Notes: a model not told the origin generated them from the letters alone. 64,000 nt of DNA from G963666535 sp963666535 (GCA_963666535.1 OY762913.1:1922001-1986000); one strand, 5' to 3'. Counted from the first letter of the stretch, positions 1-10,063 are shown. A program made the numbers and translations.

Positions 1-3000
1 CCTGAACCGCAGTCTGGTAGTACCACCCGGACGCGCCGGTATACCAGCTCCAACCGCCACGTCCGGCGTGATCTTTGTTTTCATAGACGTCCGCAGCCAG
101 CACATAGGGTTCCGCCCGATAGCGTTCCATATTATGGCTGGCGGGAAGCAGCGTGTGGAGGATCTCCACCCCCGTATCCGTCATCCCCAAGCGCAGACAG
201 GCCATAGCCAGCCAAACGGCGGCGTGGGTATACTGCCCGCCATTTTCACGCACACCTGGAACATAACCCCGGATATAGCCGGGGTCCTGTCCCCCATCGA
301 AGGGTGGCGTCAAAAGCATTACAACGCCTTCTGACCGGTCAAACAGCAGGTCCACAGCGCTTTTCACCGCCTGGCGTGCGCGCAGTTCATCCGCGCCCTC
401 CACAAACACCGCAAAGCTCTGCGCCACGGAATCAATGCGGCACTGATCGCTCTCATGACTGCCCAGGCGCGTTCCATCGTCATAATAGCCGCGCAGGAAC
501 CATGCGCCGTCCCATGCCTCGTTTGCCGCCTTGGTGTATTCCTCTGCCAGTGCCTGATAGCGCTGCCCCCGCTCCGGCTCCCCGCATTCACCGCACAACG
601 GTGCAAAGCGCTGTAATACCAGCGCCGTGAACCAAGTCATCCACACGCTTTCTCCCGTGCCGGCTGCGCCCACGCGGTTCATGCCGTCGTTCCAGTCACC
701 GCTGCCCATAAGTGCAAGCCCGTGAGCGCCGCGTCCTCTCCTCAGCACACATTCAATTGCCGCCACTGCGTGGTGGTATACGGAAGCGCTGCTGCCAGCG
801 GTTTCCGGCTGTTCATAGCGCTCCATTTCCCCCGATGCCAACACAGGAGACGTCAAATACGGCGCGTCTTTCATCAACATGCCATCGTCCCCCCATGCGG
901 CCCGATATTGGCTTACAGTATAAGGAAGCCACATCAGATCGTCACTGACCCGTGTGCGAACTCCCTTTCCCGTGGGGGGATGCCACCAGTGCTGCACATC
1001 CCCTTCCTCAAACTGCCGCCCACAAGCGCGCAGAATCTGTTCCTGCGCAAGCGCCCCATCTGCCAGCAGCGTACTGCATACATCCTGAAGCTGATCACGA
1101 AAGCCATACGCTCCGCCATTCTGATAGCGCGAGGTTCGTCCGAACAGTCGACAGGCGATGGTCTGATACAGCGCCCATCCATTGAGATAGTCATCCAGTT
1201 CTTGATCCGGCGTTTCTACCCGCAGTGATGCTACCCGGCGCTTCCACCAGGTCGTCGTCTCCTCCAGCAGCTGCCGGGCATGTTCGCCGGTCATCGCGCC
1301 CATTTGACTGACCAGCATCGTTCCGCTCTCATTCGGACCCGAGGTCAGCACCAGCTCTCCCTGTATCGGCTCCCGCAGTTCCTGCCCCGGAGCGCGATAG
1401 AAAACCTCCCCTTCGCCGTCGGTTTCCAACAGAATGACCCGTTCTTCCCCCTCCAGCGGGACAAATGCTGTGGTTACTATGTTTCTGTCTCCCAATCGCC
1501 GCTCCCATCTGGCAAAGCCCGGCCCGTATGAGACTGTGCAGCCCTCACTTCCCCCGTCAGCAAACGCAGAAATTTTTTCGGATTCCCGGCACAGCTGCAG
1601 TGTCTCGCAGCCGCCAATCGCCAACGGATCATTGTTCCATGGAATCAGCTGGTTTTCCCGCGCATTGCCCAGCCACAAATGACCTCCGCCCGTCTCGTCT
1701 GTCATCCAGCCAAAGCGCGGGTTACAAAGCATCTGGCTCCACGCCACAGCGGGTAATCGGTTCGTAGTTTGGATGGTAACAGTTCCATTCTCATTTTTCC
1801 ATGCCGGAACGCCCGGTTTTAGCGCAATGCTACGTTCTTTTCCCTCTTCTTTTGCGGCATCCCGTTCCTGCTCTTCCACGGGCAGTAAGATTGTCGACCA
1901 GGCCTCCACCGCTTCCGGCTGCTGAGGCAGAAGATGCACCCCGCCGAAGGCGCCCAGTCGATCCTCCGCACCCAAGCATTTCAGTGCCTCCGCCAGTGCG
2001 GTGTGGACGGGACGATGATAATCTCCCCCCTCGTCCATGCAAAGCACCAAATCAAATTGCCAACCGCTTCTGGTCAGGAACAATGCCTGGCGGATCCACT
2101 CGGATCCCTGCTCGGTTTCCGCTTCGGTCACGCTTCCCAATGCGATGGGAATGTCGCCAGAAATCCCATATGGCCACAGTTCCGACTGGGGCGGACGGCT
2201 CCCCTTCCGCTCAGGCGGAGAAACCAGGGCGCCCAACAATTCATAGGATTGAACCAGACAAGGCCGAGTCATTCCCAGCACCCGCTGCAGCATCTCTCCA
2301 TAACCGCTCCAAACCAATTTCGTCCCATGCAGCAGCGTGTTTGCCAATTCTATGGCCTGATTTGGATCCCGATCATAAGAAAGCACGAGCCGAGTCTTAA
2401 ACTGGGTTCCCCCACCCGCCGAAAGCGGCGCGCGCAAAAGCAAGCAGGGATCCAGCATTGCTCCGTACCAACTTGATGACGGCAGTTCAAGACTCTGTTC
2501 CAGTCGGCCCAAACCACCGCGCCCAAGCGCCTTCTCCCGCGAGGTCTGCACGGCGACATCCGGCAAATCCCACAGAACGCACAGTCCAGTTTTCCCCTGT
2601 TTTTCCCTCAGCCTGCGGGTAAACAGCACACCGTTTTCCGTTGGCACACTTTCCAAAAACAACTTGGAAAAAGCGGGGTGCGCCCAATAATCACGCATGT
2701 CCGCCAGCATCGGCTCTAAATAACAGACAAACTCCCCCGCAAGGGGTTCCTTGCCCGTCACCGTCACCTCCCAAACAAGCCCCGCCCCATCGGACGGCAT
2801 GTGGAGCGCGCAAGTGCATGTCACCCCGCCCGCACCTGCGGACCAGGCCGCGGCGCTGCCATCAAACTGCCATGCGTATTTCACTCCCTCTTGGTACAGG
2901 GGAGCGGGTGTAAGGGAAATCAGCTTTCCATTGATTCGAAGGAAAAATGAGAGGCCCGCCGGTTCCCGTCCGGCATGGAGCTGTGCGGCAGTCATTTGAA

Positions 3001-6000
3001 TTTTGCCCGCCCGGACAAGGGCAACCCCTGTGTCAGTGGCCAGGACCGAGCAATCCCCATTGGTCAGCAGGTGACACTCCGGCTGCAGGCGGCGATAACC
3101 CTCTCCGCTGCGCTGGAACGGTGGAACGGAAAGCCGCTTGGGCTTTTCCGGCACCTCCCGGCGGGGTGACTTTATGATGGGATCTCCCACAGGCACCCGC
3201 TCCTGCAGCAGCTCCCGATAGGCGGCCATACTTGGATCGCGCAGGAAACGCCGCTGCATCACACCATCGCGCAGGGTATTGTCGATCGCAATCAGGCTCA
3301 TGCCCAAATGGTGCGCCATATAGCTGCGCACCGTCATCCAGCGCTGGCCGTCAGCGCAGCGTGATGGGGTGAAGTCTACCGCCTCATAAAGTCCGTATTT
3401 TCCCTCCATCCCCATATCACGCAGGCGGCGGAGATTGCGGCCCGCGCTTGTGGGCGACAGGAGCAAGGCCAGGAAGGAGGCATAGGGTGCGATCACCAGT
3501 TCCTTATCCATGCCGCGTTTCAGCCCAAGCTTTTGTACCCCATGTGCCTTATACTGATAATGGAATCCGCCGTCAAATGCGTAAAAACAGGACTCGGAAA
3601 TCCCCCAAGGCATCCCTCTGGCGGCCACCCGCCTTTTTTGCGCGTAAAGACAAAAGGCCAGGGACTCATACATCAGCGAGTTTTCCTCGCAGGGCAGCAA
3701 CAGATTGGGCATGAAATACTCAAACATGGTGCCTGTCCAGGATGCCATGCCTGCATAATCATTTTCCCCGATCAGCATCCGTCCCAGCCGCCGCCAATGC
3801 CGCGGCGGCACCTCGCCCCGCGCCACAGCGATATAGCTGGTCTGACGCGCCTCGCTTGCCATCAGATCATACCAACCCTTTGAAAATTCCTCCTTGTCAA
3901 CCTCATAACCGATGGGAAAAAGGCGGCGGCGGCAGTCGTACAATACGGAGAAGTCCATTTCTTCAGAAAAGGTCTCTGCTCGTCTGGCCAGAGCGTCCTC
4001 CCCCCATTCATATAGCCCCTCCCGCAAGGCAATCAAGCATCCGCAAAGATTCCCGCTGTCCACCGTGGAGACATAGCGCGGTACCAAAGGACGCAGCGTT
4101 TCGGTGTTATACCAATTATACAGATGCCCCTTCCACCGTTCCAGTGTTTCCATGGTGTCCAGCATATGGGTCAGCAATTCAACAGCCCGTTCCCGCGTGC
4201 ACAGTTCCAAATCTGCGGCCGCCAGCACGCCCAGCAGCGCCATGCCGATATTGGTGGGAGATGTGCGGCGGGCCAGCTCTGCCGCCGGCTGCTCTTGCCA
4301 GTTATCCGGGGGCAGATAGTGGTCTTCCTCCCGGAGAAAATCCGTGTAATAGCGCCAGATGAGCGTCCCTTCGTGGAGGAGAAATGCTCTGTCCTCCGGC
4401 GTAATGCGGGTATTCCGCCTGACCGGGCGGCTCATCAGCCATGCAAACAGCGGAGACATGGCCCACAGAAACCCGACCGCCGCGCCCGCAGGCAGATCCG
4501 CCCAAATCATGGCAATTCCGCCGATGGCCACGGTGGACCACATTCTCCCAAAGCTGGAAGACAAGCGATTTCCAGCTTTGCTTTCGGTCTCCGCCGAGGT
4601 GGTCCACGCCAGCAGATCACGGTGCGTGACGTACATGCGCCACAGCGCCGTGACCGCCGCATCCATACATACCCACGCTCTGCATGGCAGAAACAAAATC
4701 TGCACAATGGTTTGCACAATCACACCGCCGAAACCGGCAATGATGGTAGAGTGATACCGCCTGTGCAGCCCCACGCCCCGGTGCGCCGCCAGTTCCACGC
4801 CGGAAAGCAGAAGGTTAGACAGTGCCGCCAGCACTGCCACCATCGTGGCAAAAGCAAACGCACGGCCGGAAAAGCAGATCCCCAACAGCAGTGCCAGCAG
4901 GGTACTGAACGGGGAGAGACTGCGACGAAGATTGTCAAACAATTTCCACCGCGCAAGCGGGGAAATTGGATTTTCGGTTTTCTTTCCCGCTTCATCCCAC
5001 ACCGTTCTGCCCAGCCATGGAAGCAGCTGCCAGTCACCCCGCACCCAACGGTGAAGCCGCTTGTAATAAGCGGCCACGTTACCCGGATAGCCGTCGGTCA
5101 GCTCCACATCACCCAAAAGTCCCGCCCGCAGGTAGGCTCCCTCCAGCAGATCATGAGACAGGATTTTCCCCTGAGGAAAACGGCGATCTAAGCAGGTTAG
5201 ACAAGCATCCACCTCAAAAATGCCTTTTCCCGTGTAGGTACCCTCGTCAAACAAATCATGATACACATCGCTGGCCGCAAAGCCGTAAGGGTCAATTCCA
5301 CCCTGCCCCGCAAAAATGCGGGAGAACTGGGATCGGTTTGCCGATTTTAAATCTACGGATACCCTGGGCTGTAATACGCCGTACCCCTCGGTCACAATTT
5401 TGCGTCTATGATCAATCACCGGTCTGTTCAGCGGATGGAGCATGGCGCCGATCATTTCCCGCGCTGTGCCTGCGCAAAGGCTGGTATCGCTGTCCAGCGT
5501 AATGACATACCGTACGCCGGATAATTTTCCGGTATCTCCCGCTTCCACGCGCAAGCTTGCACCCCGCTGCCGCCGAAGCAGACGGCACAGTTCTAAAAGC
5601 GCGCCGCGCTTGCGTTCCCAGCCCATATACCGCTCATCTTTCGGTTGAAACGAAGGCTTGCGGAACAGGAGAAAAAAACCACCGCCATACTTCTGATTCA
5701 GCGCTCTTACCGCATCTGCCGCCAAGGTAACCCACCGATTGGCTTCCCGTCCCATTGGCTCACCGCTGTCCGGCAAATCCGCCAGGATCCCGAACAGCAG
5801 GTTTTCCCCGCTGTCCCGATTTGCCAAGCAATACCGTTCCAGTCTTGCCGCCAGCTCACTGCCGCTTTTTTCATCGGTCAGAAGTGCTGTGATAACACAA
5901 AGTGTTTTCCCCTCTTGCGGGACGCCGTTTAGCAGGGCGAGACGGTGAACCGGCCTCGGCCTGAGGAAACGCGCCACCAGAAAATCAACACAGTTTTTTA

Positions 6001-6955
6001 CAATATCTGACGCCGGGAGCAGCAGCAAAAATGTGACTGCCGCACTGTGGAGCGTAAATCCGATGAGTAGGCTGACGAACAAGGTCAGCAACACAATTGT
6101 GCCCACATAGCCGTATCCCGCCACTGTGCGCCGCCGCTGCACTTCCCCCTTTGCAAAGAGGAACCACCCCACATGCCGCCGCACTCCTGTCTCCTGCTGC
6201 GCAAATTCCAGCGCTTCCCGGGCCAAATCGCTTTCCGGTATGCCCAGCTTTTTTGCCCGGCGGCAGACCTGCCGGCGATAGCGGCTGCGTGTTTCCTCTT
6301 CCATCTCACTGTAAACCCCTGCCGGGTCCTGCCGCAGGAGCGTATCCACGAGACTGGCTTCCTCTGCCAGGCGGCTCAGATCGGCAGCTGCCAGCGTTCG
6401 TATTGCCGTAACGATACGCTCCATCTCTTCCGCAAGGAGCTTGTCCTCCCGGTGAAATCTTGCAGGCACCTCACACAGGTTGGACAAACGCTCGGTCAGT
6501 GCCCCCCGCAGCGCGGCCGCCCAAAGCGCAAGTTCCTGCTCTGTTAAAGGCTTGGCCACCTGCGCGTACCGCAAAAAGCACGACTGGGTAGATTCCTCCA
6601 TGGATGGAACAGCTCTTACTGCCACCTGCGCTAATTTCACCACAAAAGCCTCATGCTCCACCGCGCGCAGTTTTCCGGCCCCTCGAAAAGACTGTGCGGC
6701 TTCCAGCCCTTCCCGCTGGATCAGGTACCAGTTGTCCAGCAGCCATTCGCCAGCCGGGGGCAGCGTGCCGCCGCGATCTGTCCACTCGGCAACCGCCTGT
6801 TTGCACAGACCAACCGTTTCCACACCACGCTTCAACCGACGGCTGACCGAATGGCCGCTCATCCGTCCGGAAAGTTTCATATCTTTGGCCATATTTTCCG
6901 CAAAATGGGCCAGGTGCTTTTCGTCCAGCGGCATGCCCCAGTCGTGTTCTTTCAT
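1..6955 (-). CDS. Cyclic beta-1,2-glucan synthase (GT84-GH94 type), 3' end outside window
   Basis: This is a continuous minus-strand reading frame of about 2,318 codons that runs off the left edge, so the C-terminus is missing. The start is the ATG at 6953-6955, preceded by CAGGAGG at a good distance. The N-terminal ~330 residues are soluble. Hydrophobic segments follow, then a glycosyltransferase domain with LDSDTS and HRWVRGDW motifs, more membrane segments, and a glycoamylase-like region with YMAHHLGMSL. The C-terminal part in view is GH94-like: GSGDWNDGMNRVG, GGQYTHAAVW and WSWYTGASGWYYQ are phosphorylase-type active-site motifs. The family polymerises UDP-glucose into beta-1,2-glucan at the inner membrane, trims it and cyclises it. 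The ~2,800-residue family size fits. It appears monocistronic, with a MITE-like repeat directly upstream. Family assignment is firm; the final product in this organism is inferred. Confidence 0.93.
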   Translation of the reverse strand, partial: MKEHDWGMPLDEKHLAHFAENMAKDMKLSGRMSGHSVSRRLKRGVETVGLCKQAVAEWTDRGGTLPPAGEWLLDNWYLIQREGLEAAQSFRGAGKLRAVEHEAFVVKLAQVAVRAVPSMEESTQSCFLRYAQVAKPLTEQELALWAAALRGALTERLSNLCEVPARFHREDKLLAEEMERIVTAIRTLAAADLSRLAEEASLVDTLLRQDPAGVYSEMEEETRSRYRRQVCRRAKKLGIPESDLAREALEFAQQETGVRRHVGWFLFAKGEVQRRRTVAGYGYVGTIVLLTLFVSLLIGFTLHSAAVTFLLLLPASDIVKNCVDFLVARFLRPRPVHRLALLNGVPQEGKTLCVITALLTDEKSGSELAARLERYCLANRDSGENLLFGILADLPDSGEPMGREANRWVTLAADAVRALNQKYGGGFFLLFRKPSFQPKDERYMGWERKRGALLELCRLLRRQRGASLRVEAGDTGKLSGVRYVITLDSDTSLCAGTAREMIGAMLHPLNRPVIDHRRKIVTEGYGVLQPRVSVDLKSANRSQFSRIFAGQGGIDPYGFAASDVYHDLFDEGTYTGKGIFEVDACLTCLDRRFPQGKILSHDLLEGAYLRAGLLGDVELTDGYPGNVAAYYKRLHRWVRGDWQLLPWLGRTVWDEAGKKTENPISPLARWKLFDNLRRSLSPFSTLLALLLGICFSGRAFAFATMVAVLAALSNLLLSGVELAAHRGVGLHRRYHSTIIAGFGGVIVQTIVQILFLPCRAWVCMDAAVTALWRMYVTHRDLLAWTTSAETESKAGNRLSSSFGRMWSTVAIGGIAMIWADLPAGAAVGFLWAMSPLFAWLMSRPVRRNTRITPEDRAFLLHEGTLIWRYYTDFLREEDHYLPPDNWQEQPAAELARRTSPTNIGMALLGVLAAADLELCTRERAVELLTHMLDTMETLERWKGHLYNWYNTETLRPLVPRYVSTVDSGNLCGCLIALREGLYEWGEDALARRAETFSEEMDFSVLYDCRRRLFPIGYEVDKEEFSKGWYDLMASEARQTSYIAVARGEVPPRHWRRLGRMLIGENDYAGMASWTGTMFEYFMPNLLLPCEENSLMYESLAFCLYAQKRRVAARGMPWGISESCFYAFDGGFHYQYKAHGVQKLGLKRGMDKELVIAPYASFLALLLSPTSAGRNLRRLRDMGMEGKYGLYEAVDFTPSRCADGQRWMTVRSYMAHHLGMSLIAIDNTLRDGVMQRRFLRDPSMAAYRELLQERVPVGDPIIKSPRREVPEKPKRLSVPPFQRSGEGYRRLQPECHLLTNGDCSVLATDTGVALVRAGKIQMTAAQLHAGREPAGLSFFLRINGKLISLTPAPLYQEGVKYAWQFDGSAAAWSAGAGGVTCTCALHMPSDGAGLVWEVTVTGKEPLAGEFVCYLEPMLADMRDYWAHPAFSKLFLESVPTENGVLFTRRLREKQGKTGLCVLWDLPDVAVQTSREKALGRGGLGRLEQSLELPSSSWYGAMLDPCLLLRAPLSAGGGTQFKTRLVLSYDRDPNQAIELANTLLHGTKLVWSGYGEMLQRVLGMTRPCLVQSYELLGALVSPPERKGSRPPQSELWPYGISGDIPIALGSVTEAETEQGSEWIRQALFLTRSGWQFDLVLCMDEGGDYHRPVHTALAEALKCLGAEDRLGAFGGVHLLPQQPEAVEAWSTILLPVEEQERDAAKEEGKERSIALKPGVPAWKNENGTVTIQTTNRLPAVAWSQMLCNPRFGWMTDETGGGHLWLGNARENQLIPWNNDPLAIGGCETLQLCRESEKISAFADGGSEGCTVSYGPGFARWERRLGDRNIVTTAFVPLEGEERVILLETDGEGEVFYRAPGQELREPIQGELVLTSGPNESGTMLVSQMGAMTGEHARQLLEETTTWWKRRVASLRVETPDQELDDYLNGWALYQTIACRLFGRTSRYQNGGAYGFRDQLQDVCSTLLADGALAQEQILRACGRQFEEGDVQHWWHPPTGKGVRTRVSDDLMWLPYTVSQYRAAWGDDGMLMKDAPYLTSPVLASGEMERYEQPETAGSSASVYHHAVAAIECVLRRGRGAHGLALMGSGDWNDGMNRVGAAGTGESVWMTWFTALVLQRFAPLCGECGEPERGQRYQALAEEYTKAANEAWDGAWFLRGYYDDGTRLGSHESDQCRIDSVAQSFAVFVEGADELRARQAVKSAVDLLFDRSEGVVMLLTPPFDGGQDPGYIRGYVPGVRENGGQYTHAAVWLAMACLRLGMTDTGVEILHTLLPASHNMERYRAEPYVLAADVYENKDHAGRGGWSWYTGASGWYYQTAVQ

Positions 6956-6977
6956 ACCCTTTTATCCTCCTGTTTTA

Positions 6978-7240
6978 TATAGTGTCTGCTGAATCAATAA
7001 AAAATGCCGCCGCAAAGTGGTTTTAAACGCATTTTTCATTTGTTCAGGTACAGCGGCTTTACGACAAATGCCGCAAACCCCATGCACTTAGAATTTGAAA
7101 TGCAGGGTTCAAATCCTAACAGGCAGTGAATCAATGCATCTGAAATGGCGAAAAAGCATGCTTTGTCGCCAGAAGATCGCATTTTGCAACCTTCTGCAAA
7201 TTCGATTTGAAAATCGCATTTGTTCAGTAGACATTATATA
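6978..7240. repeat. MITE-like multi-hairpin element, copy 1 (divergent)
   Basis: This non-coding stretch of about 263 bp is bounded by inverted ends, TATAGTGTCTGCTGAA on the left and the complement of TAATGTCTACTGAACAAA on the right. Inside are several short hairpins, for example at 7096-7117, 7148-7171 and 7198-7226. The last hairpin plus right end is nearly the same as in the copies at 16985-17242 and 24078-24336. The middle has drifted. No open frame inside looks coding. It separates the glucan synthase start from the YerC promoter. Confidence 0.75.
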
Positions 7241-7312
7241 TCTTCCAGTTTTCCCCTCTTATGCGGAAGTATACCGTATGTTTTACAGATCACGCACTTG
7301 CTTTCAAAGCGC

Positions 7313-7341
7313 TTTACTTTTATACTGTACCGTGATAAAAT
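7313..7341 (+). promoter_or_regulatory. Sigma-A-like promoter for the yerC-type operon
   Basis: TTTACT at 7313-7318 and TAAAAT at 7336-7341 are separated by 17 bp, about 35 bp before the start of the YerC-like gene at 7379. It probably drives yerC, the methyltransferase and hslO together, since those genes overlap. Confidence 0.6.
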
Positions 7342-7378
7342 ACGGTGAAATTAGTGTTGGAGAAAAGAGGATTCAAAG

Positions 7379-7681
7379 ATGCAGAAAGGCAAGAAAAAGG
7401 AATCGAGTGGTGTCTTATACGACGCTGTCCTGTCGCTGAAAAATGCAGAAGAATGCCGGAATTTTTTTCAAGACCTGTGTACCGTTGCAGAGCTGCACGC
7501 CATGGAGCAACGGCTGGAGGTGGCCCTGCTGCTGGAAGAGGGCATGATCTACAATGACATTTTGGAGCGCACGGGCGCAAGCAGTGCCACCATCAGCCGC
7601 GTCAACCGCTGCCTGCAGTACGGAGCTGACGGCTACCAGACCATCCTGCCCCGGGTGCGGGAGAAAAAGAGCGCAAAATGA
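7379..7681 (+). CDS. YerC/YecD-family TrpR-related DNA-binding protein
   Basis: A 100-residue protein of the YerC/YecD family, which shares the TrpR repressor fold. The central region (about residues 38-75) has the pattern EQRLEVALLLEEG followed by a helix-turn-helix with TGASSATISRVNR. The family is common in Firmicutes as a small DNA-binding protein; its ligand and operators are generally not known. It is the first gene behind the promoter at 7313-7341, and its stop overlaps the next start by four bases (ATGA), so it is translationally coupled to the methyltransferase. Length and motif match the family. Regulation of its own operon is a guess. Confidence 0.85.
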   Translation: MQKGKKKESSGVLYDAVLSLKNAEECRNFFQDLCTVAELHAMEQRLEVALLLEEGMIYNDILERTGASSATISRVNRCLQYGADGYQTILPRVREKKSAK

Positions 7682-8433
7682 GCTGTTATGAGATTTTAGC
7701 TGGCTGCTATGACCGGTTTACCGGCGATGTGGATTACAACGCCTGGGCAGACTATCTTTGCCGCCACTTTGCCCGCGGAAAACGTCCAGTCCAATCTGTG
7801 CTGGATCTGGCCTGTGGAACGGGAAGCCTCACCTGCGAGCTGGCCCGGCGGGGCTACCATATGACCGGCGTAGATCTTTCGGCCGATATGCTGACCCGGG
7901 CGGCGGAAAAGGTCGAAGAACTTGCCCCCCGCCCCCTGCTGCTGCAAATGAGCATGGATCGCCTTGCACTGTATGAACCGGTTGACGCCTGCGTTTGCTG
8001 TCTGGACAGCATCAACTATGTGACCCGGCCCAAGCTGCTGCAGCGGACCTTTGCACGTGTGTATGAAAACCTCAATCCAGGCGGAGTCTTTGTGTTCGAT
8101 TTTCTCACCCAGCAGCGGCTTGCCAGCATGGACGGTCAGGTTTTTCTGGACGAGTCGGAGGACTATTACTGTGTCTGGCGGGGCGAGTTTTCCCGGCGCC
8201 GCCGCATTTGCACTTATGGCATGGATCTTTTTTATCGGGACGGAGACCACTGGCTGCGGGATAGCGAGCTCCATCAGGAATTCGCCTACACCCCGGAAGA
8301 ACTTTCGGCTTATCTCACGCAGGCCGGATTTAAACAGGTAAAACAATACGGCGACAGGGTCATGCGCACGCCCACCGAACAGGATGAGCGTTGCTTCTTT
8401 GTTGCCCGGAAGGAACTTTCGTATTATGGCTGA
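7678..8433 (+). CDS. Class I SAM-dependent methyltransferase
   Basis: A 251-residue soluble protein. Motif I of the Rossmann-like SAM fold is VLDLACGTGSLTCELARRG near residues 40-58, followed by GVDLSADMLTRAAEK (motif II), then CCLDSINYV and a NPGGVFVFDF strand-turn at the motif IV-V position. This is the general class I (methyltransferase domain 25/11) arrangement, and the substrate cannot be read from the sequence. It starts inside the stop of the YerC-like gene and its own 3' end overlaps hslO by eight bases, so the three genes are read as one unit. No membrane segment or signal peptide is seen. Confidence 0.85.
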   Translation: MSCYEILAGCYDRFTGDVDYNAWADYLCRHFARGKRPVQSVLDLACGTGSLTCELARRGYHMTGVDLSADMLTRAAEKVEELAPRPLLLQMSMDRLALYEPVDACVCCLDSINYVTRPKLLQRTFARVYENLNPGGVFVFDFLTQQRLASMDGQVFLDESEDYYCVWRGEFSRRRRICTYGMDLFYRDGDHWLRDSELHQEFAYTPEELSAYLTQAGFKQVKQYGDRVMRTPTEQDERCFFVARKELSYYG

Positions 8434-9304
8434 TCAAATCGTACGGGCAATCACAAAAGACGGCGCTGTAAAGGTAATTTCCATTACAGGAAAAAGTCTG
8501 GTTGAGCATGCCCGGCAAATCCATCATACCCTGCCTGTTGCCACCGCCGCTTTGGGCCGTGCGCTCATGGGTGCCTCCATGATGGGTGATATGCTCAAAG
8601 AGAAAAACGGCGCCGTCACGCTCCGTTTCCAGGGCGGCGGTCCACTGGGCACCGTCTTGGTCGTTTCAGACAGTGAGGGGAACGTTCGTGGCTATGTCCA
8701 AAATCCCGCAGTTGTGGTCCCTGATAAAGCGCCCCAAAAGCTGGACGTAGGCACTGCGGTGGGACGGGATGGAACTTTAACGGTCATTCAGGACATCGGG
8801 CTGAAAGAGCCACACGCCGCAACCATCGCCCTTCTGGGCGGGGAAATTGCGGAGGATCTTGCCGCGTATTACGCGGAGAGCGAACAAATTCCCACCGTGT
8901 GTGCCCTTGGCGTGCTGATCGACACGGATCAGTCTGTTTCTGCTGCCGGCGGATATTTGATTCAGCTGCTGCCCGGTGCGGATCCTGCGATCATCGATAG
9001 GATTGAACGGGGTGTTTCAGCGATCGGTTCGGTCAGCCATGCCATCAGCGGCGGTCTGTCCGCACGGGAGCTTTTGGAATCTGTACTTTCTGATTTTTCT
9101 CTGGAAATATTAGAAGAAAAACCTGTAGAATACCGCTGCTATTGCAGCCGGGAGCGTGTCTCCCGCGCACTGATCAGTATGGGGCGCGCCGAAATGGAAG
9201 CCATGATCCGGGAGCAGGGTGAGGCAGAAGTCACTTGTCAATTCTGTGATCGGGTGTACCATTATGACAAAAATGAGCTGCAATCCCTGATTCCTGCAGA
9301 ATAG
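8426..9304 (+). CDS. hslO: Hsp33 redox-regulated chaperone
   Basis: Holdase chaperone of the cytosol, activated when oxidative stress oxidises its zinc cysteines. The 292-residue protein shows the N-terminal Hsp33 fold with RFQGGGPLGTVLVV and the GYVQNP segment. At the C-terminus is the redox switch CYC (about residue 237) followed by CQFC, that is CXC plus CXXC, which bind zinc in the reduced state. The start is the ATG at 8426, giving MADQIVR; it overlaps the end of the methyltransferase gene. An upstream in-frame start would add 14 residues unlike the family. A tRNA operon with its own promoter begins 23 bp downstream. Confidence 0.95.
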   Translation: MADQIVRAITKDGAVKVISITGKSLVEHARQIHHTLPVATAALGRALMGASMMGDMLKEKNGAVTLRFQGGGPLGTVLVVSDSEGNVRGYVQNPAVVVPDKAPQKLDVGTAVGRDGTLTVIQDIGLKEPHAATIALLGGEIAEDLAAYYAESEQIPTVCALGVLIDTDQSVSAAGGYLIQLLPGADPAIIDRIERGVSAIGSVSHAISGGLSARELLESVLSDFSLEILEEKPVEYRCYCSRERVSRALISMGRAEMEAMIREQGEAEVTCQFCDRVYHYDKNELQSLIPAE

Positions 9305-9326
9305 ATGAAAAATATTGCTTTCCCTG

Positions 9327-9355
9327 TTGACATCCTGATTTAGATTTAGTATAAT
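9327..9355 (+). promoter_or_regulatory. Consensus sigma-A promoter of the tRNA operon
   Basis: TTGACA (9327-9332), 17 bp, TATAAT (9350-9355): a perfect vegetative consensus, 33 bp before the first tRNA. Such strength is typical of stable-RNA operons. Confidence 0.92.
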
Positions 9356-9387
9356 AACTTTCGCCGCTTGTAAAAAGCGTGCACCAC

Positions 9388-9463
9388 GGGAGCATAGCTC
9401 AGCTGGTAGAGCGCATGCCTTACAAGCATGATGTCACAGGTTCGAGCCCTGTTGTTCCCACCA
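9388..9463 (+). tRNA. tRNA-Val(TAC)
   Basis: A 76-nt cloverleaf with acceptor GGGAGCA paired to TGTTCCC, anticodon loop CTTACAA (anticodon TAC), T-loop TTCGAGC and an encoded CCA end. First gene of a five-tRNA operon. Confidence 0.96.
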
Positions 9464-9466
9464 CCT

Positions 9467-9543
<77 letters not shown>

Positions 9544-9566
9544 CTTATTTCGCCTTCCTTACATTT

Positions 9567-9642
9567 GCCTCTGTAGCTCAGTTGGTAGAGCAGGGGACTG
9601 AAAATCCCCGTGTCACTGGTTCGATTCCGGTCGGAGGCACCA
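9567..9642 (+). tRNA. tRNA-Phe(GAA)
   Basis: A 76-nt cloverleaf with acceptor GCCTCTG paired to CGGAGGC, anticodon loop CTGAAAA (GAA), encoded CCA. Confidence 0.96.
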
Positions 9643-9675
9643 TAAAGTCCCTGTGTATCATTCACGGGGCAAATT

Positions 9676-9751
9676 GCGAGTGTAGCTCATCTGGTAGAGC
9701 GCCACCTTGCCAAGGTGGAGGTAGCGAGTTCGAGCCTCGTCACTCGCTCCA
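9676..9751 (+). tRNA. tRNA-Gly(GCC)
   Basis: A 76-nt cloverleaf with acceptor GCGAGTG paired to CACTCGC, anticodon loop TTGCCAA (GCC), T discriminator and encoded CCA. Confidence 0.96.
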
Positions 9752-9808
9752 TTTTTTGACAGTGGACGTGGAGCACCCCTGTCCTCTCCCCTGCAGCGCT
9801 CCCCAGTC

Positions 9809-9883
9809 GGCGACATAGCCAAGTGGTAAGGCAAGGGTCTGCAAAACCCTGATTCCCCAGTTCAAATCTGGGTGTCGCCTCCA
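9809..9883 (+). tRNA. tRNA-Cys(GCA)
   Basis: A 75-nt cloverleaf with acceptor GGCGACA paired to TGTCGCC, anticodon loop CTGCAAA (GCA), encoded CCA. Last gene of the operon; a terminator follows within 3 nt. Confidence 0.96.
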
Positions 9884-9885
9884 AA

Positions 9886-9922
9886 AAAACAAAGCTCTCC
9901 AATCGGGGTGCTTTGTTTTTTC
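9886..9922 (+). terminator. Rho-independent terminator of the tRNA operon
   Basis: Stem AAAACAAAGC / GCTTTGTTTT (9886-9895 with 9909-9918) followed by a T-run. Confidence 0.85.
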
Positions 9923-10063
9923 TATTTCAGGTGGCTTGCTTGAGTGAATCAAACTTAATTATTTAAATCATTCTGCCACTCTTAACCATGCTGGCATTAT
10001 TTGTGACAACTTGGACGCTTAAATGCGCGACTCCCCGCATATCTCTATCAGTGAGGTGGGGAC

